Positions 8,407-17,532 of a DNA stretch of 64,000 bases are shown here, one piece after another; position 1 is the stretch's first letter; the number at the start of each line of letters is the position of its first letter. The DNA comes from Planctomycetota bacterium. GTDB lineage: Bacteria > Planctomycetota > PLA2 > JAEUHO01. The position numbers and the translations under genes were made by a program. The stretch spans positions 124,001 through 188,000 of the forward strand of contig JACKGW010000005.1 of the NCBI GenBank assembly GCA_020631815.1. The letters are read 5' to 3'. The notes below the pieces were generated by a model. That model was given only the letters and a program-made list of their open reading frames with translations. It searched no databases and was not told the DNA's origin.

Positions 8407-9407
8407 AAGACCTGACGCACGACCTGCCGCGCCCCTGGACCCGTCCGCGCCGCGGCCGCGTCTCGGCGGCCTGGCGCGATCTCGTGGCCGAGACGCACGT
8501 GGGCGCCGAGCACCTCGTGATGCCCCACTTCGTGCTGCCGGCCGAGAGCGGCTGCGAGCCGATCGACGCGCTGCCGGACATCGCGCGCTTGGGGCGCGCG
8601 GACCTGCTGCGGCAGGTCGAAGCCGACCTGGAGCTGGGACTGCGGACGGTGCTGCTGTTCGGTCTCGCCCCCGAGGGCAGCAAAGACGCCCACGGGTCGC
8701 CCGCCTGGGATCCTGCCGGCGCCACGCCCGCTGCCGTGCGCGCTTTGAAGCAGGCCTTCGGCGACGACCTCGTCGTCATGACGGACGTGTGCCTCTGTGG
8801 CTTCACGGAGCACGGTCACTGCGGCGTGCTGCACGAAGGGCGCGTGCTGAACGACGCGTCGCTGGCACCGCTGGCCAGCACGGCGCTCGCCCATGCCGAG
8901 GCCGGGGCCGATGTGGTGGCTCCGAGCGACATGATGGACGGCCGCGTGGCGGCGATCCGCGCGCGGCTCGATGCGGCGGGCTTCGAGCACACCGGGATCC
9001 TGTCGTACGCAGTGAAGTACGCGTCGGCCTACTACGGCCCCTTCCGTGCGGCCGCCAAGTCGGCGCCCGGACAAGGCGATCGCAAGGCGTACCAGATGGA
9101 CGTGCGCAACGGCCTGGAGGCCGAGCGCGAAGCGGAGCTCGACGAAGCCGAAGGCGCCGACGCGCTCATGGTCAAGCCGGCCCTCGCCTTCCTCGACGTG
9201 ATCCGCCGCGTGCGCGAGTCGAGCCCGTTGCCCCTGTTCGCCTACAACGTCTCGGGCGAGTACTCGATGGTGCGGGCCGCCGCCGAGCGGGGCTGGGTGG
9301 ACGAGGCGGCCGTCGTGCGCGAGAACCTCGTCGCCATGCGTCGTGCGGGTGCCGACGCCGTGATCACGTACCACGCACGCGCTGCACTGGCAGGAGGCTG
9401 GCTGTGA
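8403..9407 (+). CDS. hemB: Delta-aminolevulinic acid dehydratase / porphobilinogen synthase (HemB)
   Basis: Condenses two 5-aminolevulinates into porphobilinogen. The product is 334 aa from a GTG at 8403 that overlaps the hemD stop. Schiff-base lysines are Lys205 (VKYASAYYGPFR) and Lys258 (MVKPALAFLD; the usual Gly after KP is Ala here). The three zinc ligands of the Zn-dependent class are present as Cys130, Cys132 and Cys140 (DVCLCGFTEHGHCG), so this is the zinc-type rather than the Mg-only type. It couples to hemL by a GTGA overlap. Confidence 0.96.
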   Translation: MKDLTHDLPRPWTRPRRGRVSAAWRDLVAETHVGAEHLVMPHFVLPAESGCEPIDALPDIARLGRADLLRQVEADLELGLRTVLLFGLAPEGSKDAHGSPAWDPAGATPAAVRALKQAFGDDLVVMTDVCLCGFTEHGHCGVLHEGRVLNDASLAPLASTALAHAEAGADVVAPSDMMDGRVAAIRARLDAAGFEHTGILSYAVKYASAYYGPFRAAAKSAPGQGDRKAYQMDVRNGLEAEREAELDEAEGADALMVKPALAFLDVIRRVRESSPLPLFAYNVSGEYSMVRAAAERGWVDEAAVVRENLVAMRRAGADAVITYHARAALAGGWL

Positions 9408-10681
9408 CCGTAGGACCGCGCTCCCAGGCCCTGTTCGAGCAGGCGTGCCGCGTGATTCCCGGAGGCGTCAGCTCGCCGGTGCGGGCCTTCCGTGCCGTGG
9501 GCGGCACGCCGCCGTTCATCACGTCGGCGAGCGGCGTCCATGTGACCGACGCCGATGGGCGCACGTACCTGGACTTCATCGGCTCGTGGGGGCCCCTCGC
9601 CCTCGGCCACGCGCATCCCGAGGTGGTCGCCGCCATCACGGAGGCCGCGGCGCGCGGCACCACGTACGGCTTGCCCTGCCCCGGTGAAGTGGAGCTGGCC
9701 TCGACGATCGCCGAGCTGAGCCCCGTCGTCGAGCAGGTGCGCTTCGTGTCCTCGGGTACGGAAGCCGTCATGAGCGCGGTGCGTCTGGCGCGCGGCGTGA
9801 CGGGGCGCGACAAGGTCGTCAAGTTCGCCGGTTGCTACCACGGCCACGCCGACCACCTGCTCGTGCAGGCGGGCTCGGGTCTCGCGACATTGGGCGTGCC
9901 CTCGTCGGCGGGCGTTCCGGCTGCGTTCGCCGGCGAGACGCTCGTGCTGCCTCTCGACGACGAGGACGCCGCCACGGGCCTCTTCGACGAGCACGGCGCC
10001 TCGATCGCCGCGGTCCTGATCGAACCGATCCCGGCCAACCACGGCCTGCTGCTCCAGCGCCCTGCGTTCCTCGAGCACCTGCGCGCGCTCACCCGCTCGA
10101 GCGGCGCGTTGTTGATCTTCGACGAAGTGATCAGCGGCTTCCGCGTGGCGCCCGGCGGCGCTGCGGAGCGCTACGCCATCACCCCCGACCTGGTCACCTA
10201 CGGCAAGGTCGTGGGGGGCGGCATGCCGGTGGGTGCGTTCGGCGGCCCACGCGCCACGATGCGCCACCTCGCCCCCGAAGGCGCCGTCTACCAGGCGGGC
10301 ACGCTCTCCGGGAACCCGGTGGCCATGGCGGCGGGCGCCACGGCCCTGCGCATCTTGCGCCGCGAGAACGCGTGGGAGCGCCTCGAGGCCCTGGGCGCAC
10401 GCTTGGAGGCGGCCGCGACCCCGCTGCTTGCGCCGCATGGCGTGCGCCTCGTTCGCGTGGGCTCGGTGTTCTGGCTCGACTTCGGTACGGGCGAGCCCAC
10501 GCGTCGCCCGGACCGCATTGCCGCCGACGCCGCGGATCGCTTCCGGGGCCTCTTCAACCGGCTCCTCGACGACGGCATCCTGTTGGCGCCGAGCGCGTAC
10601 GAGGTGGGCTTCCTCTCCTTGGCCCACACGGAGGAGCACGTGGATCGTCTGGCCGCAGGGTGGGGGAAGGCCTTGGCATGA
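9404..10681 (+). CDS. hemL: Glutamate-1-semialdehyde 2,1-aminomutase (HemL)
   Basis: A PLP enzyme that converts glutamate-1-semialdehyde to 5-aminolevulinate, the second C5 step. The product is 425 aa, normal length, from a GTG overlapping the hemB stop. It opens with the characteristic CRVIPGGVSSPVRAF. The PLP lysine is Lys268 in TYGKVVGGGMPVGAFGG, and the phosphate and ring contacts sit in SSGTEAVMSAVRLAR and LLIFDEVISGFR. The next gene, a histidine kinase, starts within its stop (ATGA). Confidence 0.96.
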   Translation: MTVGPRSQALFEQACRVIPGGVSSPVRAFRAVGGTPPFITSASGVHVTDADGRTYLDFIGSWGPLALGHAHPEVVAAITEAAARGTTYGLPCPGEVELASTIAELSPVVEQVRFVSSGTEAVMSAVRLARGVTGRDKVVKFAGCYHGHADHLLVQAGSGLATLGVPSSAGVPAAFAGETLVLPLDDEDAATGLFDEHGASIAAVLIEPIPANHGLLLQRPAFLEHLRALTRSSGALLIFDEVISGFRVAPGGAAERYAITPDLVTYGKVVGGGMPVGAFGGPRATMRHLAPEGAVYQAGTLSGNPVAMAAGATALRILRRENAWERLEALGARLEAAATPLLAPHGVRLVRVGSVFWLDFGTGEPTRRPDRIAADAADRFRGLFNRLLDDGILLAPSAYEVGFLSLAHTEEHVDRLAAGWGKALA

Positions 10682-11724
10682 CCGACGCCGGGCGTCCCCG
10701 CTTTGCCGGCCTGCGCTCCACGCAAGTGGTGTTCGTGGCGCTGCTCTTGATCTGCATCATCCAGACCGGCTGGTGGTTGCTGGACCAGGCGCACTACACG
10801 GCCCGCAACCGCGACGAGCGCATCGCCATCCTCGATCGCGAAGCGGACCGTCTCGAGCGTGAGCAACCCGCGGGCACCCCGGTGGATCGGAGCTACCGCG
10901 AGCGCCTCGACGAGGAACGCGCCAAGCACATGACGCGCTACGGGTGGGAGGGCGCATTCTTCGTCGTGGTCTTGGCGGCAGGCATGTGGATCATCGCCCA
11001 GGCCCTGAAGCAGTGGCGCCAGCTGATGGCGCGGCAGCAGGACTTGCTGGCCGCCGTCACGCACGAGTTCAAGAACCCGCTGGCCAGCCTCAAGCTCTCG
11101 GCGGAGACGCTCGGCATCCGCCCGCAAGACGACGCCAAGCGTCAGCTGCTGAGCCAGCGCATGCTGCAGGAAGTTGATCGCCTGGAGACGATGGTCGAGA
11201 ACCTGCTGGGCGTTGCGCGCCTCGAAGCCGGCCACGTGCAGGTACGTCGCGACCGCGTGGTGCTCGGACCGCTGGCCGACGACTTGGTCCGCCACGACCC
11301 GTTCCTCGCGGCCGACCACGGCGTGGCCATCCACGTGGATGCGGCCGAGGGCGTCGCCGCACACGCTGATCCGCGCAGCGTCAAGCTCGTGATCACCAAC
11401 TTGGTCGACAACGCCGTCAAGTCGTCGGTCGCCCAGGGAGGCTCCACGGTTCGCGTGACCGCCGCGCGTGACGGCGATCGCGTGCGGCTCGACGTCGACG
11501 ACGACGGCCTCGGCTTCGATGCCGAGCAGCGTCGTCACCTGTTCGCCCGCTTCTGGCGCGCCGACGACGAGCTGCGGCGCCGCACGCGCGGTACGGGCCT
11601 CGGCCTCTACCTCGTCGAGCGCCTCGTCAAGCTGGACGGCGGTCGCGTCGACGCCTCCAGCGCGGGCCTCGGTCGGGGCGCACGCTTCAGCGTGTGGTGG
11701 CCCGTCGCCAAGGAGGCGGCATGA
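10678..11724 (+). CDS. Membrane sensor histidine kinase embedded in the heme operon
   Basis: A 348-aa two-component sensor. It has helices at about residues 15-33 and 92-108 with a short extracytoplasmic loop of about 55 residues between, rich in charged residues and coiled-coil-like. The kinase core follows: phospho-accepting His129 in THEFKNPLASLK, the N box ITNLVDNAVKS, then DDDGLGFD and GTGLGLYLVERLV. There is no HAMP or PAS domain. It is locked between hemL and its response regulator by ATGA overlaps. The cue is unknown; heme, porphyrin, oxygen or envelope state are possible. Co-transcription with heme genes is an inference from the overlaps. Confidence 0.93.
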   Translation: MTDAGRPRFAGLRSTQVVFVALLLICIIQTGWWLLDQAHYTARNRDERIAILDREADRLEREQPAGTPVDRSYRERLDEERAKHMTRYGWEGAFFVVVLAAGMWIIAQALKQWRQLMARQQDLLAAVTHEFKNPLASLKLSAETLGIRPQDDAKRQLLSQRMLQEVDRLETMVENLLGVARLEAGHVQVRRDRVVLGPLADDLVRHDPFLAADHGVAIHVDAAEGVAAHADPRSVKLVITNLVDNAVKSSVAQGGSTVRVTAARDGDRVRLDVDDDGLGFDAEQRRHLFARFWRADDELRRRTRGTGLGLYLVERLVKLDGGRVDASSAGLGRGARFSVWWPVAKEAA

Positions 11725-12449
11725 AGGGCGACGCCCCCGCTCCCCGCGTGCTGGTCGTCGAGGACGAGTCCACGTTGGCCGCCGGCATCGCCGAGAACCT
11801 CGAGGCCGAAGGCTACGTGGCCGAGGTGGTGGGCGACGGGGCCAAGGCGCTCGAGCGCATCCGCGCGCGTGAGCACGACCTCGTGTTGCTCGACGTGATG
11901 CTGCCGCGCCTGGACGGCTACACCGTGTGCCGCAAGGCCCGCGAGGAGGGCATCGGCGTGCCGGTGCTGTTCTTGACGGCACGTGCCGAAGAGGCCGATC
12001 GCATCACGGGCCTCGAGAGCGGCGGCGATGACTATCTCGGCAAGCCCTTCTCGCTGCGCGAGCTGCTGCTCCGCGTGGCCGCCATCCTCAAGCGCTACCG
12101 CTGGTACGAGGGGCCCGATTCCACGGGCACGCTGCTGCGCTTCGGCGGCAACGAGGTGGACTTCCGCACCTACGTCGGCACGGCCTGGGACGGTCGACGC
12201 CACGAGCTCACGCACAAGGAGGCCATGATCCTCAAGCTCCTCACCGAGTGCGAGGGTGAGGTCGTATCGCGCGAGCGTGTGCTCGACGTCGTGTGGGGCT
12301 ACGAGGTCTATCCGTCCACGCGCACCATCGACAACTTCATCTTGCGTCTTCGCAAGCGCTTCGAGCGCGACTCCGACGCGCCGCTCCACTTCCATACCGT
12401 GCGGGGCGTCGGCTACCGCTTCACGAAGGATCCGGGGTTCACGCCATGA
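11721..12449 (+). CDS. OmpR-family response regulator embedded in the heme operon
   Basis: A 242-aa DNA-binding regulator. The receiver domain (residues 10-120) has the acidic pair in VVEDES, the phosphorylation site Asp58 in LLDVMLP, the Thr of LTARAE and Lys108 in GKPFS. A C-terminal winged helix with the OmpR pattern (LTHKEAMILKLL, RTIDNFILRLRKRFE, HTVRGVGYRF) spans about residues 140-238. The ATG lies in the stop of the kinase gene and its own stop overlaps hemE. It is likely phosphorylated by the kinase next to it, and may control this operon or a wider regulon. Confidence 0.95.
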   Translation: MKGDAPAPRVLVVEDESTLAAGIAENLEAEGYVAEVVGDGAKALERIRAREHDLVLLDVMLPRLDGYTVCRKAREEGIGVPVLFLTARAEEADRITGLESGGDDYLGKPFSLRELLLRVAAILKRYRWYEGPDSTGTLLRFGGNEVDFRTYVGTAWDGRRHELTHKEAMILKLLTECEGEVVSRERVLDVVWGYEVYPSTRTIDNFILRLRKRFERDSDAPLHFHTVRGVGYRFTKDPGFTP

Positions 12450-13483
12450 ACGACTTGCTGCTTCGCGCGCTTCGCTGCGAGCCCACCGAGCGACGGCCGC
12501 TGTGGCTGATGCGCCAAGCGGGCCGCATCCTGCCCGAGTACCGCGCACTTCGCGCCCAGCACAGCTTCGAGGAGCTGTGCGCCGATCCCGACCTTGCGGC
12601 CGAGGTGACGTTGCTGCCGCTGGACCGCTTCCCCATGGACGCGGCCATCGTGTTTGCGGACCTGATGTCGCCCGCGGCGGCGCTCGGCGTGGACGTGCGC
12701 TTCGAGCCGGGTCCGCGCATCGACAAGCCGATCCGCACCGCGGCCGACATCCGCGCGCTCCCGCGCCCGGGCGCCGGCGAGATCGCGCCCGAGGTCATGG
12801 CCACGCTCGGCCGTGTGAAGGAGGCCCTGGCCGGTCGCGCCGTACTCATCGGCTTCGCAGGCGCGCCCTGGTCGCTCGGTGCCTACCTCGTGGAGGGGCG
12901 CGGCGCGCCGGGCTTCCCGCGCATGCGTGCGCTGCTCGAGTCCGATGGCGTGGCATTCGGCGAGCTCATGGAGCGCCTCTCGGAGGTCGCCGTCACCTAC
13001 CTGATCGACCAGCATCGCGCGGGCGCCGATGTCGTTCAGCTGTTCGACTCGTGGGCGGGCCTCGTGCCGCCGGCGACCTGGGCGAGCGAGGTCCTGCCCC
13101 ACGTGCGCCGCGTGCTCGAGGCGCTGCGCGAGGCCGGCGTGCCCACGATCTACTTCCCGCGCGGCGCGCCGCAGGCCATCGACCTGCACCTGCCGCTGCC
13201 CATGGATGGGCTGGGGCTCTGCCCGCTCAGCGACTTGGCCGACGTGCGCGCCCGCGCGCCCGAGGGCCTCGCGCTCCAGGGCAACCTCGATCCCGCCGCG
13301 CTGCTCGCGGGTCCCGAGGCCACGGCGCGCGCCGCGAGCGACCTGTTGTCGCGCATGCCGGCGCGTGGCCACATCGTCAACCTGGGTCACGGTCTGCATC
13401 CCGAGACGCCGCTCGAGAGCGTGAGCGCATTGCTCGATGCCGTCCATGGCGAAGTCCTGAGCGGCGAGGAGGTCGCACGATGA
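12446..13483 (+). CDS. hemE: Uroporphyrinogen decarboxylase (HemE)
   Basis: Removes the four acetate carboxyls of uroporphyrinogen III to give coproporphyrinogen III. The product is 345 aa, normal length. The N-terminal signature PLWLMRQAGRILPEYR carries the substrate-binding arginines. DLMSPAAALG matches the family's second signature, and the ending NLGHGLHPETP is the usual one. It starts in the response-regulator stop (ATGA) and ends in the hemN start (ATGA). Confidence 0.96.
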   Translation: MNDLLLRALRCEPTERRPLWLMRQAGRILPEYRALRAQHSFEELCADPDLAAEVTLLPLDRFPMDAAIVFADLMSPAAALGVDVRFEPGPRIDKPIRTAADIRALPRPGAGEIAPEVMATLGRVKEALAGRAVLIGFAGAPWSLGAYLVEGRGAPGFPRMRALLESDGVAFGELMERLSEVAVTYLIDQHRAGADVVQLFDSWAGLVPPATWASEVLPHVRRVLEALREAGVPTIYFPRGAPQAIDLHLPLPMDGLGLCPLSDLADVRARAPEGLALQGNLDPAALLAGPEATARAASDLLSRMPARGHIVNLGHGLHPETPLESVSALLDAVHGEVLSGEEVAR

Positions 13484-14901
13484 ACATCGGTGTCGACACA
13501 TCGGTCCACGGTCCCGGCGAGCGCGGCGAGATCGCCACGCTGCTGGCACGCCACGACCGGCCGGGCCCGCGCTACACGAGCTACCCGACCGCGGTCGAGT
13601 TCCACGAGGAGCTGGATCCTGGCATGTACGAGCGGCACTTGGCGGCCGCCAATGCCAAGTCCGACGAGCCGCTCTCGCTGTACGTCCATCTCCCGTTCTG
13701 CGAGCACCGCTGCCTGTTCTGCGGCTGCCACGTGTTCGTGACGCAGAAGCACGAGCTGGCCAGCCCGTACATCGACACGGTGCTGCAGGAGGCCGCGCTG
13801 CTGGCGGATCGCCTGCCGGACCGCCGCGCGCTGGGCCAGGTGCACCTGGGCGGCGGCACGCCGACCTACTCGTCGCCCGCCGAGCTGGACCGGCTGCTCA
13901 CGGGCCTCTTCCAGCACTTCACGCGACGCGACGACGCCGAGCTGGCCGTGGAGGTCGACCCGCGCGTCACGACGCGCCAGCACATGGAAGTGCTCGCCGA
14001 GCACGGCTTCAACCGCATCTCGCTGGGTGTGCAGGACTTCACGCCCAAGGTGCAGGAGGCGATCGAGCGCATCCAGAGCGTCGAGCAGACGCGCGCGATC
14101 GTGGAGGCCGCGCGCGAGCTCGGCTTCGGTGGCGTCAACGTCGACCTCATCTACGGCCTGCCGTACCAGCAGTCCGAGACCTTCGAGCAGACGGTCGAGG
14201 AAGTGCTGGCCCTGGGGGTAGACCGCAGCGCCGTCTACTCGTTTGCGTTCGTGCCGTGGATCCGCGGCCATCAGAAGACGCTCGACCCCGAGGACCTGCC
14301 CGATGCCGCCACCAAGCTGGACCTCTTCGCGCTGGCCCGCGAGCGGTTCCTCCGCGCCGGCTACGAGCCGATCGGCATGGACCACTTCGCGCGGCCTGAC
14401 GACGAGCTGGCGCGCGCCAAGCGCGAAGGCCGGCTGCGCCGCAACTTCCAGGGCTACACGGTGGTGGCCGGCGACACGGTGGTGGGGCTGGGCGTGTCGT
14501 CCATCGGCGATGTCGAGGGTGGCTACTTCCAGAACGAGAAGAAGCTGCCCGCTTGGCGGACCGCCGTGGAGTCCGGCCAGCTGCCCGTCTACCGCGGCGT
14601 GATCGCCAGCCCGGACGACCTGCTGCGCCGCCACGTCATCCAGGAGCTGATGTGCAACACGCGCGTCGACGTCCGCGACGTCGAGAAGCGCTTCGACATC
14701 GACTTCCGCACGACGTTCGCCGAGGACCTCGCCCGCTTGGCACCGCTGGTCGAGGAGGGCCTCGCCCACGTCGACGCCACCGAGGTGCGCGCCACGCCGT
14801 TGGGCACGATGTTCCTGCGCAACTTGGCCATGTGCTTCGACCGCTACTGGCGCGAGCGTCACGAGGGCGGCGACAAGCCCGTCTTCAGCCGGACCGTGTG
14901 A
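13480..14901 (+). CDS. hemN: Oxygen-independent coproporphyrinogen III dehydrogenase (HemN)
   Basis: A radical-SAM enzyme that decarboxylates two propionates of coproporphyrinogen III to vinyls, giving protoporphyrinogen IX without oxygen. The product is 473 aa, the length of true HemN rather than the shorter HemW. The 4Fe-4S ligands are Cys74, Cys78 and Cys81, with the extra HemN-specific Cys83 (CEHRCLFCGC). SAM-binding and substrate segments GGGTPTYSS, SLGVQDF and VDLIYGLPYQ are intact, and GPRYTSYPTAVEF near the N-terminus is a HemN hallmark. The stop overlaps the hemG ATG. Confidence 0.96.
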   Translation: MNIGVDTSVHGPGERGEIATLLARHDRPGPRYTSYPTAVEFHEELDPGMYERHLAAANAKSDEPLSLYVHLPFCEHRCLFCGCHVFVTQKHELASPYIDTVLQEAALLADRLPDRRALGQVHLGGGTPTYSSPAELDRLLTGLFQHFTRRDDAELAVEVDPRVTTRQHMEVLAEHGFNRISLGVQDFTPKVQEAIERIQSVEQTRAIVEAARELGFGGVNVDLIYGLPYQQSETFEQTVEEVLALGVDRSAVYSFAFVPWIRGHQKTLDPEDLPDAATKLDLFALARERFLRAGYEPIGMDHFARPDDELARAKREGRLRRNFQGYTVVAGDTVVGLGVSSIGDVEGGYFQNEKKLPAWRTAVESGQLPVYRGVIASPDDLLRRHVIQELMCNTRVDVRDVEKRFDIDFRTTFAEDLARLAPLVEEGLAHVDATEVRATPLGTMFLRNLAMCFDRYWRERHEGGDKPVFSRTV

Positions 14902-16325
14902 TGGCCAAGCGACGGCTGGTCGTGGTGGGTGGCGGGATCTCGGGCCTCGCTGCGGCCCACGCGGCCCATCGCGCCATCCAGCTGGCGGGTCGTCGCGCCG
15001 ACTTCGACGTGCTGCTCCTCGAGCGCGCGGCCGACGTGGGCGGCAAGGCCTCGAGCCGCCGCGACGGCAGCTGGTTGGTCGAGGAAGGCCCCACCGGGTT
15101 CCTCGACAACGAGCCGATCGTCGACCAGCTCGCCGAGATCGCCGACGTGCAGAAGGTGCCCGCACAGGCCGCAGCCGCACGACGCTACGTCGTTCGCGGC
15201 GGTCGTCCGCGCGAGCTGAAGCCCCATCCGCTGGCCTTCGCCACGAGCGGCGTCCTCTCGCCGCTGGGTCTCTTTCGCCTGCTGCGGGAGCGCTGGGTGA
15301 AGCCGCTCGAAGGCGACGTCGACGAGAGCGTCTACGACTTCGCGGTGCGGCGCTTGGGCAAGCAGGCGGCCTTGAGGCTGGTCGGGCCGATGGTGAGCGG
15401 CGTCCACGCCGGCGATCCGCTGCACCTCTCGCTGGCAGCGGCCTTTCCCCGCATGCGCGAGATGGAGCGCCAGCACGGCTCGCTCTTCAAGGCGTTGTCC
15501 GCCAAGCGCAAGGCAGCCAAGGCCGCGGGCACGGTCAGTGGCGGCCCGATGGGACCGTCCGGCGTGCTCACGTCGTTTGCCGACGGCCTGCAGAGCCTGC
15601 CCCGTGCACTGGCGCGGCCCGGACGCTTCGACGTGCGCACACGCGCCGTCGTCGAGGCGCTCGTTGCGGGAGCCGCAGGCATGTGGCGGGTCGGCCTCGC
15701 CGACGGCACGTCGTTCGATGCCCACGCGCTGGTGATCGCCACGGAGGGCTGGGCGGCCGCTCCCCTTGTCGAGCCGTTCGCGCCCGACGCCAGTCGCGTG
15801 CTGGCCGAGATCCGACATCCTCCGCTGCACGTCGTGGCGTTGGGCTTCGGCGAAGAAGCCCTGGCGAAGTGCCCCGTGGGCTTCGGTGCGCTCGTCCCGC
15901 GCGACGAGGGCTACCGCATGCTGGGCGTCCTCGAAGACTCCCACGTCTTCCCCGGGCGCAGCGCGCCCGGCACGCTGCTGCTGCGCGTGATGCTGGGCGG
16001 CGCCACCGACCCGCGGATCACGACGCTCTCGATGCAGGAGGTGGAAGACATCGCCGTGAGCGAGGTCATGCGCCTCTTCGGCCTGACGACGCCCCCCGTG
16101 TTCCGCCACACCAAGCCGTGGGCCCACTCGATCCCGCAGTACACGATCGGCCATCGCGACCGCGCCGCGACGGCCCACGCCGACCTCGAGCGCGCTTCCC
16201 GACGCATCGCCCCGGTCCACCTCGCCGGCAACGTCTTCGGCGGCGTCGCCTTCAGCGCATCCGCCGCCACGGGCTGGCGCGCCGGTGAGCGCGCCGCGCA
16301 CGAGCTGCTCGCCGCGCCGGCCTGA
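14901..16325 (+). CDS. hemG: Protoporphyrinogen oxidase, HemY/HemG type
   Basis: An FAD enzyme that oxidises protoporphyrinogen IX to protoporphyrin IX with oxygen; some relatives act on coproporphyrinogen. The product is 474 aa. A dinucleotide-binding motif sits at residues 7-18 (VVVGGGISGLAA), and the family's second FAD segment is EGPTGFLDNEP. The C-terminal FAD motif (VHLAGNVFGGVAFSASAATG) is the usual ending. It is the last heme gene, starting 1 bp inside the hemN stop. An oxygen-using last oxidation beside an anaerobic HemN suggests the pathway draws on both kinds of step. The symbol hemY is equally used for this class. Confidence 0.93.
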   Translation: MAKRRLVVVGGGISGLAAAHAAHRAIQLAGRRADFDVLLLERAADVGGKASSRRDGSWLVEEGPTGFLDNEPIVDQLAEIADVQKVPAQAAAARRYVVRGGRPRELKPHPLAFATSGVLSPLGLFRLLRERWVKPLEGDVDESVYDFAVRRLGKQAALRLVGPMVSGVHAGDPLHLSLAAAFPRMREMERQHGSLFKALSAKRKAAKAAGTVSGGPMGPSGVLTSFADGLQSLPRALARPGRFDVRTRAVVEALVAGAAGMWRVGLADGTSFDAHALVIATEGWAAAPLVEPFAPDASRVLAEIRHPPLHVVALGFGEEALAKCPVGFGALVPRDEGYRMLGVLEDSHVFPGRSAPGTLLLRVMLGGATDPRITTLSMQEVEDIAVSEVMRLFGLTTPPVFRHTKPWAHSIPQYTIGHRDRAATAHADLERASRRIAPVHLAGNVFGGVAFSASAATGWRAGERAAHELLAAPA

Positions 16326-16380
16326 GCACGCCCCGCAGCCCGTTGTCGTAGTCTGTGGGGGCGACCCGTTAGGAGGTCCC

Positions 16381-17349
16381 ATGCGTGGGTCGGTATCGCT
16401 GTTCGTAGGACTGGTCATTCTCTCGATGTCAGGTGCGAGGGCTCATGGGGAAGGTGCCGACAAGCGCGCACCTGCCTTTGCCCTGCGAGTTCATGCGCGC
16501 GCCGAAGCCGTGCGTCGGGAGGGGCTGGCGCCGCATGACGCAAGCGAGGACGAGGCCCTGGCGGCGCTCGCCGAGTCCGTCGCGAAGCGACTCGGCGTCC
16601 TCCGGCTCGACGGGGTCGAGGTCCGTGGCGACCCGGGCGTCGGCCTGCTCGTGACGGGCTCGGATCCCGCCGCACTCCTCTATCTGCAGGCGGCCTTCGC
16701 GGCCCGGATGCCGGCCGAGCTGCGCATCGAGGTCCGTCCGCTCGAGGAGCTGACGGCGCATCGTGCGTCGCCCGACGCGGCGACCACGCCTCGCCTGCTG
16801 CCCGAGGCCGCGCCGTGGCAGGGTGCGGGTGACAAGTTTCCGGCAACCCAGGCGGGCTTCGAGGGCTACGTCGCCCGTGAGGTCGAGCGCTTCAAGCTCG
16901 CACGCGCCGTCGGCCAGTCCTACGAGCCCAGTGATCCGCGCTACGACCTCGTGTTCGAGAGCACGGTGTCACCGCCGTCGGTGGACCAAGCCCACCTCGT
17001 GGAGGCACGCGAGGGGAAGCGCGTGCTGACCACGGACATGTTCGAAGACGTCCACGTGTCCTCGGACCCCACGTCGAACATGCCGACCGTGGTCTACCGC
17101 GTCCGTGCCGACACGCAGGACGCCTTCACCGCGTGGACCGGCGCCAACGTCGGCCTCTCCATGGCCGTCGTGATCGACGGCACGTGGCGCCGGGCGTACA
17201 CCATCCACGCTCCCTTGCGCGACACCGTGCAGGTCACGATGGGCGGCGACCGATCGCGCGCCCTCCACGAGGCCCGCATTCTCGCCATCGAGCTGATGGG
17301 CCCCTTCATCCCGATGTCGATGCGCGTCCGAGCTGTCGAGACGCGCTGA
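16381..17349 (+). CDS. Exported stand-alone SecD P1-like protein (first copy)
   Basis: A 322-aa protein with a signal peptide (about residues 1-20) and an AGGAGG ribosome-binding site at 16371-16376 that fixes the ATG. It shows no transmembrane channel. Residues 44-123 resemble the base of the SecD periplasmic P1 domain (LAESVAKRLGVLRLDGVEV then a beta strand and VRPLEE). Residues 247-318 resemble the SecD P1 head (FTAWTGANVGLSMAVVIDG, then an A-rich helix before the end). In SecD this domain pulls translocated proteins across the membrane; here it is free-standing, so its role is unknown. A related protein lies at 20696-22183. Both share APWQG then FPAT in mid-protein. SecD likeness is by eye. 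Confidence 0.75.
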   Translation: MRGSVSLFVGLVILSMSGARAHGEGADKRAPAFALRVHARAEAVRREGLAPHDASEDEALAALAESVAKRLGVLRLDGVEVRGDPGVGLLVTGSDPAALLYLQAAFAARMPAELRIEVRPLEELTAHRASPDAATTPRLLPEAAPWQGAGDKFPATQAGFEGYVAREVERFKLARAVGQSYEPSDPRYDLVFESTVSPPSVDQAHLVEAREGKRVLTTDMFEDVHVSSDPTSNMPTVVYRVRADTQDAFTAWTGANVGLSMAVVIDGTWRRAYTIHAPLRDTVQVTMGGDRSRALHEARILAIELMGPFIPMSMRVRAVETR

Positions 17350-17362
17350 CGAAATCGCCCCG

Positions 17363-17460
17363 AGAGCCCTGACTTCCGGGACACCCGGGACCAAAGTTGT
17401 CCGGACGTTCGGACAGATCCGTCTCCCTGGCGTGACGCTTCGGCGGCGGCATCCCGCCGC
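17363..17460. repeat. 98-bp intergenic repeat, copy 1
   Basis: It matches 20527-20624 at 96 of 98 positions. It holds an operator-like inverted repeat, TGTCCG and CGGACA arms at 17398-17403 and 17410-17415. It ends in a GC hairpin (GCGGCGG, 4-base loop, CCGCCGC). It begins 13 bp after the stop of the first SecD-like gene. No reading frame is conserved in it. It could be a terminator-plus-operator or an amplified element. Confidence 0.8.
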
Positions 17461-17532
17461 TTCCCCCGGGATCCCGTGCCAGAGCGGGCCCTCGCGCGAC
17501 GTCCTATCTTGGCAGGCGCGAGGAGGGACACG

